A DNA stretch of 9,697 nucleotides, taken from assembly GCA_023415525.1 (NCBI GenBank), contig JAEZKI010000353.1, forward strand, positions 1 through 9,697, given 5' to 3'. Of the stretch, positions 1 to 6,601 are shown piece after piece. Position 1 is the stretch's first letter; every line of letters starts with the position of its first letter. The translations under genes and the position numbers were made by a program. The stretch comes from Bacillota bacterium. GTDB lineage: Bacteria > Bacillota > Clostridia > Lachnospirales > Cellulosilyticaceae. The notes beneath the pieces were generated by a model. The model was given only the letters and a program-made list of their open reading frames with translations, did not search any database and was not told the DNA's origin.

Positions 1-34
1 ATTCATAACTCACTAAACTAAATAAGCTACTCAA

Positions 35-901
35 TTATTGTACCTCCTTTTCTGCAAAATAATAAAGATATAAATCTTCTAACGTAGCCTCAGATAAATG
101 CGCCTCTTCTACTGGCTTTTCATCAGAAATAATACGTAAAAAGGTTTCACCCTGATCTTCTCTTAAATTGACGACACTTTCTTCAGCCATAAGCTTTTTG
201 GCCTTTTCAGGAGCTACTTTACACTCCCATACTTTATTTTGGATATTTTTTATAATCTCTTCTGGTTTCCCTTGATGTATCAGCTTTCCATCCTTCATCA
301 TTAAAACTTGATCTGCAATATATTCAATATCTGATACAATATGAGTAGAAAGTAATACGATGTGCTGACTCCCTAGATGAGCTATTAAATTGCGAAACTT
401 TACCCGTTCCTTAGGGTCAAGACCTGCTGTGGGCTCATCTAAAATGATAACTGAGGGCTCATTGATAAGGGCTTGTGCAATACCTAAGCGTTGCTTCATA
501 CCTCCAGAAAAAGTCCCTATTTTTTTATTAGCTTCCTTCTCCAAACTCACTAATTCTAATAGTTCTGCCGTCTTTAGCTTGGCCTTGCTCTTCTTAATCC
601 CTTTAAGGGCAGCTAAATACATCATAAAATCTTTTGCTTTAAATTCAGGATAATAGCCAAACTCCTGTGGCAGATAGCCTAATTGGTCACGATAAGCTTC
701 CTCCTGAACCTTTATACCATCTAATTCAATATTTCCCCGATCAGGCCTTAAAATGCCACAAATCATACGCATAAGGGTTGTTTTACCCGCACCATTTGCT
801 CCTAATAAACCATAAACACCTGCCTGAAACTGAATGGACATATCATCTACAGCAATCTTATTTTTATATTGCTTGGTGACACGGTCTAATTTAAGTTGCA
901 T
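35..901 (-). CDS. ABC transporter ATP-binding protein (ABC-2 / drug-export type)
   Basis: This 288-aa protein is an ATPase subunit that would power a membrane exporter from the cytoplasmic face. Visible motifs are Walker A GANGAGKTT (residues 34-42), the Q-loop in YLPQE (Q79), the signature FSGGMKQR (131-138), Walker B VIILDEPTAGLDP (151-163) and the switch histidine in STH (H187). The extra C-terminal segment (about 220-288) resembles the tail of ABC-2 drug or bacteriocin export ATPases. The ATG start lies inside the upstream membrane-protein gene, a 16-bp overlap that indicates translational coupling. An ATG on the minus strand at position 6 could begin a further operon gene, perhaps a permease, but its ribosome site is weak and only two codons are visible. 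The family call is firm; the substrate cannot be read from sequence. Confidence 0.95.
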   Translation of the reverse strand: MQLKLDRVTKQYKNKIAVDDMSIQFQAGVYGLLGANGAGKTTLMRMICGILRPDRGNIELDGIKVQEEAYRDQLGYLPQEFGYYPEFKAKDFMMYLAALKGIKKSKAKLKTAELLELVSLEKEANKKIGTFSGGMKQRLGIAQALINEPSVIILDEPTAGLDPKERVKFRNLIAHLGSQHIVLLSTHIVSDIEYIADQVLMMKDGKLIHQGKPEEIIKNIQNKVWECKVAPEKAKKLMAEESVVNLREDQGETFLRIISDEKPVEEAHLSEATLEDLYLYYFAEKEVQ

Positions 902-1626
902 AATTTCTCCTCCACTTTCCTTCCTAGCATTTTTACTTCATAAATAGTAAAACCTATAAAACTACAGAAGAGCAGTATCCAATACATACTATATTTCATA
1001 GCATACAAATCCCATGAAGCACTCAGCACAATATAGGCTGCTGATACCATTAAGGCTATAGCCATACAATAAAACAATGTATTCCTGTTTTTTAGATAAT
1101 AAGAAATTTCTAGTGTAGCTATACTTGTCATGAGATAAGGAACTAACAAGTAAATAGCCGTTAATACTAAAGTGTGCCGACTGGTATGACTTACAAAAGG
1201 AAGACTTATGATAATAAGTGCTAAATCTTCTATTCCTAAAAAAGTCATGCGTGCTAATAAAACTTCATTCAAGTTATATTTGGTACTTATTTCCAGTTCA
1301 TCCATGCCATAGGTATAGGAACGACTAACTTCCATACTCATAATCAAAGCTAATAAAGGCATAACAGCAGATACGCACCCTAATAGTGTTGGATTTCTGC
1401 CCATATTTCCCCCTGCTTGTTCTAACCGATAACCACATACAAGGGCCCCCACCATTAAAAGGAAGGATATTATCCATGTTCGCTTTCTAATGTAACCAAG
1501 CTGAGTTAAATAAAATTGTCTTCTAGAGGTTCTTGGTCTCAAACGAACTAAAAAGCTTTCTCTTTCTCTTGGCTCAGGTGCAATAAAAGCCTTTTTTAAT
1601 TCTTTCTTAAATAAACTCTTTTTCAC
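886..1626 (-). CDS. six-helix membrane protein, probable ABC-2-type permease partner
   Basis: This 246-aa protein has a basic cytoplasmic N-terminus (residues 1-50, rich in K and R) followed by about six hydrophobic helices, near 51-68, 80-99, 127-145, 152-171, 182-203 and 213-231. The gene sits between a sigma-factor gene (17-bp gap) and the ABC ATPase gene (16-bp overlap), so it is probably the membrane partner of that ATPase. I do not recognise a named family, and no extracellular sensor domain is visible. The start is GTG, chosen because GGAGGAG stands about six bases upstream, between the sigma stop codon and this start. An alternative role is a membrane-bound anti-sigma factor acting through the charged N-terminus; this is inference from gene order alone. 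Confidence 0.75.
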   Translation of the reverse strand: MKKSLFKKELKKAFIAPEPRERESFLVRLRPRTSRRQFYLTQLGYIRKRTWIISFLLMVGALVCGYRLEQAGGNMGRNPTLLGCVSAVMPLLALIMSMEVSRSYTYGMDELEISTKYNLNEVLLARMTFLGIEDLALIIISLPFVSHTSRHTLVLTAIYLLVPYLMTSIATLEISYYLKNRNTLFYCMAIALMVSAAYIVLSASWDLYAMKYSMYWILLFCSFIGFTIYEVKMLGRKVEEKLCNLN

Positions 1627-1643
1627 CTTTATCTCCTCCTTCC

Positions 1644-2108
1644 TTATTCCTGTAAGTACTTCTTTAAGAGCTTCAAGGCCTGTTGTTCCTTGCGGTAAAA
1701 TGCAAAACGAGAAATTTCTAACACCTCTGCTGCCATTCCTACTGATAACTCATTGACATATCGCAGTAAAATCACTTCTTGTAGCTCCTTACTGAGCTTC
1801 TCAACAGCTTCTTGAATAGCTAAATGCTCCGTGACCTGTGCTATCTGCTTGCCTTCATCTGCCATTGGGTCAACCTGCTCTTCATCTACTTGCCATTTTT
1901 CTTTACTCTTTATACGGTAATAATCAATGCATAAATGACGGGCAATTGTATATAAATAAGCAAGTTGTTTCCCTGTATCTAAATAGGAGGTTTGCTTAAA
2001 ATAGCGCAAAAAGGTTTCTTGGGTCACATCCTCAGCTTGCACACCACTATGTAAATGAAAATAACAATATTTATAAATTTTATTGTAGTGCTCCTCAATC
2101 TCTGCCAT
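1644..2108 (-). CDS. sigma-70 family (ECF-like) RNA polymerase sigma factor, 154 aa
   Basis: This small two-domain sigma factor would direct RNA polymerase to a specific promoter set. Region 2 spans about residues 7-70 (QAEDVTQETFLRYF, then QLAYLYTIARHLCIDYYR). An acidic linker follows (about 75-100), and region 4 spans about 101-152 (LSKELQEVILLRYVNELSVGMAAEVLEIS). The recognition-helix end reads SRFAFYRKEQQALKLLKK instead of the more usual S..TVKSRL.RARK.L, so its promoter choice may be unusual. The ATG start has AAAGGAG about six bases upstream. It is the first gene of an operon with the membrane protein and the ABC ATPase, and no recognisable anti-sigma gene is adjacent. The leader contains a terminator-like hairpin. 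Confidence 0.9.
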   Translation of the reverse strand: MAEIEEHYNKIYKYCYFHLHSGVQAEDVTQETFLRYFKQTSYLDTGKQLAYLYTIARHLCIDYYRIKSKEKWQVDEEQVDPMADEGKQIAQVTEHLAIQEAVEKLSKELQEVILLRYVNELSVGMAAEVLEISRFAFYRKEQQALKLLKKYLQE

Positions 2109-2166
2109 ACAAAGCTCCTTTCATTATGTCTAACAAACCTTCTCAAAAAAATGTGCGAATAAATTC

Positions 2167-2236
2167 AAAAAATACACCTATATTCAGAAATATTTTCATA
2201 GAATCCAGTATTTCTGATGTAATAGGTGAATTTTTA
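2167..2236 (-). terminator. terminator-like hairpin in the leader of the sigma-ABC operon
   Basis: Seen in sequence: arms CACCTAT/ATAGGTG (2175-2181 with 2222-2228) enclose TCAGAAATA/TATTTCTGA (2184-2192 with 2209-2217) around a 16-nt loop. On the minus strand the stem is followed by TATTTTTTG, the layout of an intrinsic terminator. It lies about 60 bases before the sigma start and downstream of a minus-strand extended -10 promoter, so it could attenuate the operon. The plus-strand side also has a T-rich tail, so it may work both ways. Attenuation is inference. Confidence 0.6.
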
Positions 2237-2242
2237 TTTTTA

Positions 2243-2271
2243 TTGACAATTTATTTTATTCAAACTAATAT
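2243..2271 (+). promoter_or_regulatory. sigma-A-type promoter for the apbE-like gene
   Basis: The -35 TTGACA (2243-2248) is separated by 17 bases from the -10 TAATAT (2266-2271). This near-consensus housekeeping promoter would start transcription near 2278, about 80 bases before the lipoprotein gene. Confidence 0.75.
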
Positions 2272-2285
2272 GAACTCATAGTGTC

Positions 2286-2294
2286 ATTATAGCA
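2286..2294 (-). promoter_or_regulatory. extended -10 promoter for the sigma-ABC operon
   Basis: On the minus strand the sequence reads TGCTATAAT, an extended -10 element, without a good -35. Transcription would begin near 2279 and run left through the plus-strand promoter and the leader hairpin to the sigma gene. The two promoters therefore overlap face to face, and each polymerase would pass over the other promoter. Confidence 0.5.
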
Positions 2295-2358
2295 CAATTT
2301 TTCATACTATTTATGCTATCTCGACTTACTTCTCTTAAGATAATAAAATGGAGGAAAC

Positions 2359-3408
2359 ATGATGAAAGCTTATCTACAACGTTTTTTGATTATATATATC
2401 AGTATTTCTTTACTTTTAACAGGTTGTCAAAAAACAGCTTCTGCACCCTTTATAAGACGTAATGGATTTGTTATGGGAACCCTTGTTACCCTTACCCTTT
2501 ATGATACACAAGATGAAACCATCTTAGATACAGCCTTTCATCGTATCCAAGAACTAGAAGATATCTTAAGTGTAAATAAAGAGGGGACACTCCTAGATAA
2601 GATCAATGCTATGGCTGGTATAGCTCCTCAACAAGTGGACCAAGAAACCTTTGACCTCATAAAAAAAGGCCTTTACTATGGTGAGCTCACTGAGGGTGCT
2701 TTTGACTTATCCATTGGTCCTTTAGTTGCCCTTTGGCATATTGGTTTTGAAGATGCACGTGTTCCTGAACCTTCAGAGATTCAAAAGATACTTCCCCTTA
2801 TTGATTATCGCAAGGTTATCTTAGATTCCCAAAATTCCACTATTTACTTACCTGAAAAAGGTATGTGCCTTGACTTAGGTGCCATAGCTAAAGGTTATGT
2901 AGCAGATGAAGTAGCTGAACTCTTACAAAAGGAAGGTGTAAAAAGTGCCACAATTGACCTCGGAGGAAATACCTTTGTACTAGGTGAAAAAGCCCCTCAA
3001 ACTCCCTTTACTATAGGTGTCCGAAATCCTTTTAATCCTCGTGGTGCGATTATAGGAAAGTTAAAGCTTACTAATCGTTCTGCGGTTACTTCTGGTACCT
3101 ATGAGCGTTATCTGGAAGTAGAAGGAAAACGCTATCATCATCTTTTAAGTCCTCAAACAGGTTATCCTTTTGACAATGAGTTAGTAGGAGTCACCATTAT
3201 CAGTAAAGCTTCCTTAGATGGAGATGCTCTTTCTACCTCTGTTTTCGCCCTAGGTCTAGAAGAGGGCCTAAACTTTATCAATACCCAAGAAGGAATAGAT
3301 GCCCTTTTCGTCGCACAGGATAAAAAGATTTATATTACAGAAGGGCTTAAGAATATCTTTACCCTCACAGACTCTACCTTTACTTTAGCTTCTTCCTTAA
3401 ATCCTTAA
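2359..3408 (+). CDS. apbE: FAD:protein FMN transferase, lipoprotein (ApbE family)
   Basis: ApbE enzymes transfer FMN from FAD to a threonine or serine of target flavoproteins on the outer face of the membrane, and need Mg2+. This 349-aa protein starts with a lipoprotein signal: a hydrophobic stretch (residues 9-20) and lipobox LLTGC with C23 as the lipid-anchored residue. Family motifs follow: FVMGT (37-41), EGAFDLSIGPL (112-122), CLDLGAIAKGY (170-180), IDLGGN (199-204), TSGTYERY (244-251), HHLLSPQTGYP (260-270) and the metal-site region DGDALSTSVFALG (287-299). Length and motifs match an intact family member. Two ATGs are adjacent; GGAGG is 4 bases before the first and 7 before the second, so the true start may be the second (2362). 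No RNF, NQR or other flavoprotein target gene is nearby. Confidence 0.95.
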   Translation: MMKAYLQRFLIIYISISLLLTGCQKTASAPFIRRNGFVMGTLVTLTLYDTQDETILDTAFHRIQELEDILSVNKEGTLLDKINAMAGIAPQQVDQETFDLIKKGLYYGELTEGAFDLSIGPLVALWHIGFEDARVPEPSEIQKILPLIDYRKVILDSQNSTIYLPEKGMCLDLGAIAKGYVADEVAELLQKEGVKSATIDLGGNTFVLGEKAPQTPFTIGVRNPFNPRGAIIGKLKLTNRSAVTSGTYERYLEVEGKRYHHLLSPQTGYPFDNELVGVTIISKASLDGDALSTSVFALGLEEGLNFINTQEGIDALFVAQDKKIYITEGLKNIFTLTDSTFTLASSLNP

Positions 3409-3491
3409 AGAACTTCCTTTATTTTGTTTCTAATAGTCAAATTTTGTAAAATTTTAAGTGTCCTTCCCTATACCCAAGGCCATTATTCGTG

Positions 3492-3497
3492 TATAAT
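3492..3497 (+). promoter_or_regulatory. -10 box of a probable helicase promoter
   Basis: TATAAT lies 39 bases upstream of the helicase start in the 127-base gap after the apbE-like gene. No convincing -35 is visible at 16-18 bases. A clear AAGGAG ribosome site follows at 3524-3529, six bases before the ATG. Confidence 0.4.
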
Positions 3498-3535
3498 GAA
3501 CTATACTTAAAAATATAAACCTTAAGGAGAATGTC

Positions 3536-4864
3536 ATGAACACTTCTTTCAAAGAACTTTCATTAAATGACGCGCTAATTACTGGGCTAGAAAAGCAAGG
3601 CATTACTGCGCCTACCGCTATCCAAGCCCTTACTATACCTGCCTTTTTAGAAGGTAAAGATCTTATTGTAGAATCCTATACAGGAAGTGGGAAAACTCTA
3701 GCCTTTTTACTTCCCCTTTTTCAAAAAATCAATGCTTCTAAAAGGGAAACCCAAGCCTTGATTTTAGCACCTACTCATGAGCTAGTTATGCAAATTCACA
3801 CTCAAATTGGGCTCTTGGCCAGTAACAGTGGCCTTCCTATTACTTCTACCCCCATTATGGGAGAAGTCAGTATGGAAAAACAAATTAAAAAGCTCAAGGA
3901 AAAGCCTCATATTGTAGTAGGCTCCTGTGGCCGTGTCCTTGACTTGATGCGCAAAAAGAAATTAGCACCCCATACCCTTAAAACCCTTATCATTGATGAA
4001 GCGGATAACTTACTGGATAACAAGCAAGCTATTCCTATTCAAGAGATCATTGGACTGACCATGAAGGACCGTCAGCTTTGCACCTTTTCTGCATCTATTA
4101 GCAAAAAGACACTGGCTATGGCCAATGGACTGATGGAAGACCCTGTGGTACTTAAAACAGCCCCTAAAACGTCTCTTAATCCTCATATTGAACACCTTTA
4201 TTTGGTAGGGGATCGCCGTGAGAAGTTTGACCTCTTGCGTAAGCTTCTAGCAGCTACTGGGACGAAGAAGGCTCTTATCTTTGTGAGTCAAAATACAGAT
4301 AGTGAAGGCTTAGTGGAAAAGCTTAACTACCACCAACATCCTACTGCTTCCATCTCTGGTAAAGCTACAAAGGAAGATCGTAAAACAGCCCTTACTCGTT
4401 TTCGTACAGGTAAGGTTAAATGCCTTGTTTCATCAGACTTATCAGCAAGAGGATTGGATGTCCCTGAAATCACCCATGTTTTCCATTTTGACTTCCCTCT
4501 AACAGCTAATGAGTATTTACACCGTGCAGGCCGTACAGCACGTGGCCTTCTTTCTGGGACTTCTATTTGTTTAGCCACTCCTAAGGAATTAGGTGCAATC
4601 CGTATCTACGAAAAAGAGTTTGGCATTCAAATCAAACCTGTCCAACTCAAAGAAGGTAAAATTATTCCTGGCACAGCTTCTACAAAGAGTAATGTCCCTA
4701 AAACCATTTCTACGAATAAAGGAGCTTCTACCAAAGGAGCTATCTCTAAAAGAACTGCCCTTAAAGCAAATAGCACTAAGTCGGAGGATAAAAAAAGATA
4801 TCCTACAAAATCCAATGGTCCTAAATCAGGTAACTCCAAATTTAAGGCCACTAAGTCTCGCTAA
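3536..4864 (+). CDS. DEAD-box ATP-dependent RNA helicase with divergent motifs and basic tail
   Basis: This 442-aa protein is predicted to unwind or remodel RNA using ATP. Motifs in order: Q motif (F5 and GITAPTAIQ, 22-30), motif I SYTGSGKT (47-54), Ia PTHEL (79-83), Ib-like SCGR (130-133), II DEAD (154-157), III SAS (185-187), IV ALIFVSQ (246-252), V SSDLSARGLD (299-308) and VI HRAGRTAR (329-336). The ATPase motifs I, II and VI are intact. PTHEL replaces PTREL, SCGR replaces TPGR, and SAS replaces SAT, so RNA contacts and coupling may differ from CshA- or DeaD-type enzymes. Residues 378-442 form a low-complexity, strongly basic tail with recurring TKS/STK words, probably RNA-binding and disordered. 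It appears to be a single-gene unit with its own ribosome site and a strong terminator. I cannot assign it to a named helicase. Confidence 0.95.
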   Translation: MNTSFKELSLNDALITGLEKQGITAPTAIQALTIPAFLEGKDLIVESYTGSGKTLAFLLPLFQKINASKRETQALILAPTHELVMQIHTQIGLLASNSGLPITSTPIMGEVSMEKQIKKLKEKPHIVVGSCGRVLDLMRKKKLAPHTLKTLIIDEADNLLDNKQAIPIQEIIGLTMKDRQLCTFSASISKKTLAMANGLMEDPVVLKTAPKTSLNPHIEHLYLVGDRREKFDLLRKLLAATGTKKALIFVSQNTDSEGLVEKLNYHQHPTASISGKATKEDRKTALTRFRTGKVKCLVSSDLSARGLDVPEITHVFHFDFPLTANEYLHRAGRTARGLLSGTSICLATPKELGAIRIYEKEFGIQIKPVQLKEGKIIPGTASTKSNVPKTISTNKGASTKGAISKRTALKANSTKSEDKKRYPTKSNGPKSGNSKFKATKSR

Positions 4865-4870
4865 TTAAGT

Positions 4871-4912
4871 AAAAGGAGGAGTAGCTCCCACTAATAGCTC
4901 CTCCTCCTTTTA
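4871..4912 (+). terminator. strong intrinsic terminator after the helicase gene
   Basis: Arms 4871-4886 and 4896-4911 pair over 16 positions with a single mismatch (AAAAGGAGGAG pairs with CTCCTCCTTTT, and AGCT with AGCT further in). The loop is 9 nt, and the 3' arm ends in TTTT. It begins 7 bases after the helicase stop codon. Confidence 0.9.
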
Positions 4913-5007
4913 TTCTACTTCTAATATTTTCTCCTTAACTACCAAGGTAACATGACTCTCATTACTAACTTTATGACTTGATTATGAACTAAAAGAGGAG
5001 CGTACAT

Positions 5008-5262
5008 ATGACTAGAAAAAATCAACTTAACTTATCCCATGCTTTAAAAGAGCTTACCACAAGTCTTGAAGAAACTGTAAAGGAAATCTGTCCTACTCCT
5101 TCCGACCCCTTTGAAAAGGAAATCACCCGTTTTGCTCAAAAATATACTGTTCCCATTGCTTCTTCCCTTGATGAGCTTTTAGAAGCTTCTTTAACTTCCA
5201 ACCCTTATCTTTCTAAAACAGAAGCAAAGCCTTTAAGCCAACTGACAGATCAAATCACTTAA
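5008..5262 (+). CDS. hypothetical 84-aa acidic protein
   Basis: I do not recognise this protein. It is predicted to be soluble, with no signal peptide or membrane helix. The N-terminal half (residues 5-26) could form an amphipathic helix (LSHALKELTTSLEETVKEIC), followed by proline-containing links and a second helical stretch near 35-62. There is one cysteine (C28). Translation is supported by GAGGAG seven bases before the ATG and by its placement between two clear terminators, which makes it a monocistronic unit. No promoter stands out in the 95 bases upstream. Codon and base use look like those of its neighbours. A real but narrowly distributed gene is the best reading. Confidence 0.65.
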   Translation: MTRKNQLNLSHALKELTTSLEETVKEICPTPSDPFEKEITRFAQKYTVPIASSLDELLEASLTSNPYLSKTEAKPLSQLTDQIT

Positions 5263-5334
5263 CCGAAAGACAACCTCTAGACTTCTATATGGCTTCAAGG
5301 TGCTCAAGCAAATACTTTGCTCTTAAGGCTATGA

Positions 5335-5373
5335 AAAAGAGAGAGTAGACCCATCTTTTCTACTCTCTCTTTT
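5335..5373. terminator. bidirectional intrinsic terminator between convergent genes
   Basis: A perfect 15-bp stem (5335-5349 with 5359-5373; AAAAGAGAGAGTAGA pairs with TCTACTCTCTCTTTT) has a 9-nt loop and a run of A before and T after it. It can therefore stop transcription from the 84-aa gene on the left and from the permease gene on the right. Confidence 0.92.
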
Positions 5374-5400
5374 AATGAATGATTATTAACTTTTAACTTC

Positions 5401-6288
5401 TTAAGAACTTACTCTTCTATTCTTTAAGCTTAATGTGCCTACTTTAGAAAGCACAAAAACCACTAAGGCCATCCAAATAAAACCAAAGGTAATAAGATGG
5501 GCTAGGGTAAAGCTTTCCTTATAGACAAATACCCCCAGTAATAGCGTAAGAGTGGGGCTAATATACTGAAAAAATCCTACAACTGAAAAAGGAAGCCTCT
5601 TGACACCATAACCATAAAGTAGTAAAGGAATGGCTGTAACGACCCCTGCTAGAGGAAGAAGGAGGAATTGAGTGGGGCTTAGTGTTCCTATAGCGCCTAC
5701 TTTATTAACCTCACATACCAAAAGATAAATAAGTGCAACGGGAAAAACTGTAGCTGTTTCTAAAGTTAATGAAATCTGGGGCTCCAAATTGGCTTGCTTT
5801 TTAAGGGCTCCATAGATGGCGAAGCTAAAGGCGAGTCCAAGAGCCACAAAAGGAAATTTGCCAAATTCTATAATCATAACAAGAATCCCTATAGCTGCTA
5901 AACCAACGGAAAATAATTCCCATTTATTAAATCTTTCTTTAAAGCATAATCCACTTATCACAATAACGACTAACGGATTCATAAAGTATCCCATGCTGGA
6001 CTCAATAACATGTCCATTATTTACCGCCCATATGTAAGTAAACCAATTCACTGTAATACTTATGCCCGACAATAGCATCAGTCGAAAGCTTTTTTTATTT
6101 TGGCAGACCTTTTTAAGTGTTTCCCACTCTTTTGTTATACTGATCATCATGACACAAAAAACCAGTGACCATACTATGCGACTCCCTAAAATATAAAGAG
6201 GGGATACACTACTCAAAAGCTTCCAATAAATAGGAAGTATTCCCCATAAAACATAGGCAAGTACTGTGGCTCCAATTCCCTTTTTCAT
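5401..6288 (-). CDS. rarD: RarD-type EamA/DMT-superfamily membrane permease
   Basis: This 295-aa integral membrane protein has about ten hydrophobic helices arranged as two EamA repeats. RarD-like signatures are visible: GIGATVLAYVLWGILPIYWK at the N-terminus (residues 4-23), ITVNWFTYIWAVNNGHVIESS (78-98), GYFMNPL (100-106) with a following KERF (117-120), AIYGALKK (157-164) and FFQYISPTLTLLLG (239-252). The length matches Escherichia coli RarD (about 296 aa). The substrate is not known with certainty for the family; chloramphenicol resistance is only a historical association. A ribosome site GGGGGAGAG lies just before the ATG. It is transcribed alone, from an extended -10 promoter to the shared terminator at 5335-5373. 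Confidence 0.92.
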   Translation of the reverse strand: MKKGIGATVLAYVLWGILPIYWKLLSSVSPLYILGSRIVWSLVFCVMMISITKEWETLKKVCQNKKSFRLMLLSGISITVNWFTYIWAVNNGHVIESSMGYFMNPLVVIVISGLCFKERFNKWELFSVGLAAIGILVMIIEFGKFPFVALGLAFSFAIYGALKKQANLEPQISLTLETATVFPVALIYLLVCEVNKVGAIGTLSPTQFLLLPLAGVVTAIPLLLYGYGVKRLPFSVVGFFQYISPTLTLLLGVFVYKESFTLAHLITFGFIWMALVVFVLSKVGTLSLKNRRVSS

Positions 6289-6325
6289 ATCTCTCCCCCA
6301 TTTGTTATATTTTAAATATTAGTTG

Positions 6326-6334
6326 ATTATAGCA
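6326..6334 (-). promoter_or_regulatory. extended -10 promoter for the rarD-like gene
   Basis: The minus strand reads TGTGCTATAAT, with the TGCTATAAT core at 6334-6326, about 38 bases before the permease start. A weak TTGCTT lies 16 bases further upstream as a possible -35. The same 11-base string occurs in the sigma-ABC operon promoter near 2290. Confidence 0.6.
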
Positions 6335-6399
6335 CACCTTTTATCAAAAGCAAGGGCCTCTTTTATTAACTCACCCTATTTTATTCCTTTTTTAATCTC

Positions 6400-6508
6400 A
6401 AAAAAGCCTTTAAGGTGTCCTTTTTCTGAGCTGTCCCCAATAAGTTAGGCCTAAAAATCTAACTTATTAGGGGCACATCATTCATCAAAGTCCCTTATAG
6501 GCTTTTCT
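6400..6508 (-). terminator. terminator of the sigma/anti-sigma operon, loop interrupted by a mini-element
   Basis: The outer arms 6400-6415 and 6493-6508 pair at 14 of 16 positions. On the minus strand the stem ends in GGCTTTTTTGAG, a good U tract, about 90 bases after the anti-sigma stop codon. The 54-bp palindromic element (6427-6480) lies exactly in the centre. Removing the element and one copy of the flanking TTC leaves the outer stem plus an inner CTTT/AAAG stem and a 6-nt loop TTCATC, a normal terminator shape. Confidence 0.7.
6427..6480. mobile_element. 54-bp palindromic mini-element, copy A
   Basis: Two 22-nt arms (6427-6448 and 6459-6480) flank a 10-nt centre. The left arm begins TGAGCTGTCCCC and ends AATAAGTTAG; the arms match at 18 of 22 positions without gaps. 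The tips are TGA...TCA. The trinucleotide TTC is present directly on both sides (6424-6426 and 6481-6483), which could be a target-site duplication. It shares 20 of 22 left-arm bases with copy B at 8626-8647. It is too short to code for anything. TG...CA tips and a 3-bp duplication fit an IS3-type derivative, but this assignment is inference. Confidence 0.6.
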
Positions 6509-6601
6509 TAGCTTGTTATTGTTCATCTATGTGGGAAGACTCAATCCTTCTTACTCTAACCTCCCTTGAAAGATACTCCCTTATTTTACAAGGCCTATCT
6601 A

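Larger units (their letters stand above)
6289..6601. other. 313-bp intergenic region holding a promoter, a terminator and a mini-element
   Basis: From left to right this gap holds the permease promoter (6326-6334), the composite terminator with an embedded 54-bp palindromic element (6400-6508), and about 93 bases (6509-6601) in which I see nothing convincing. No reading frame with a ribosome site is present. Confidence 0.7.

Noticed and set aside
390..653. Plus-strand open frame inside the ABC ATPase gene
   Set aside because: It lies opposite highly conserved ATPase motifs, has no ribosome site and its translation resembles no protein; it is a shadow frame.
2109..2358. Possible riboswitch or small RNA in the intergenic region
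   Set aside because: Only one simple hairpin and two promoters are visible; I see no conserved riboswitch core.
3436..3457. AT-rich inverted repeat AAATTTTGTAAAATTTT after apbE as a terminator
   Set aside because: The loop would be only two bases and the stem has no GC pairs, so it would not form a stable terminator.
4593..4868. Overlapping plus-strand frame in the helicase tail, basic and Leu/Lys-rich
   Set aside because: It arises from the repetitive AAR/NCT codon pattern of the low-complexity tail read in another frame and has no own ribosome site.
6427..6480. Palindrome considered as a simple stand-alone terminator
   Set aside because: The inner stem has no U tract on either side and its sequence recurs at 8626, whereas the outer stem has the U tract; a repeated element within a terminator explains both.
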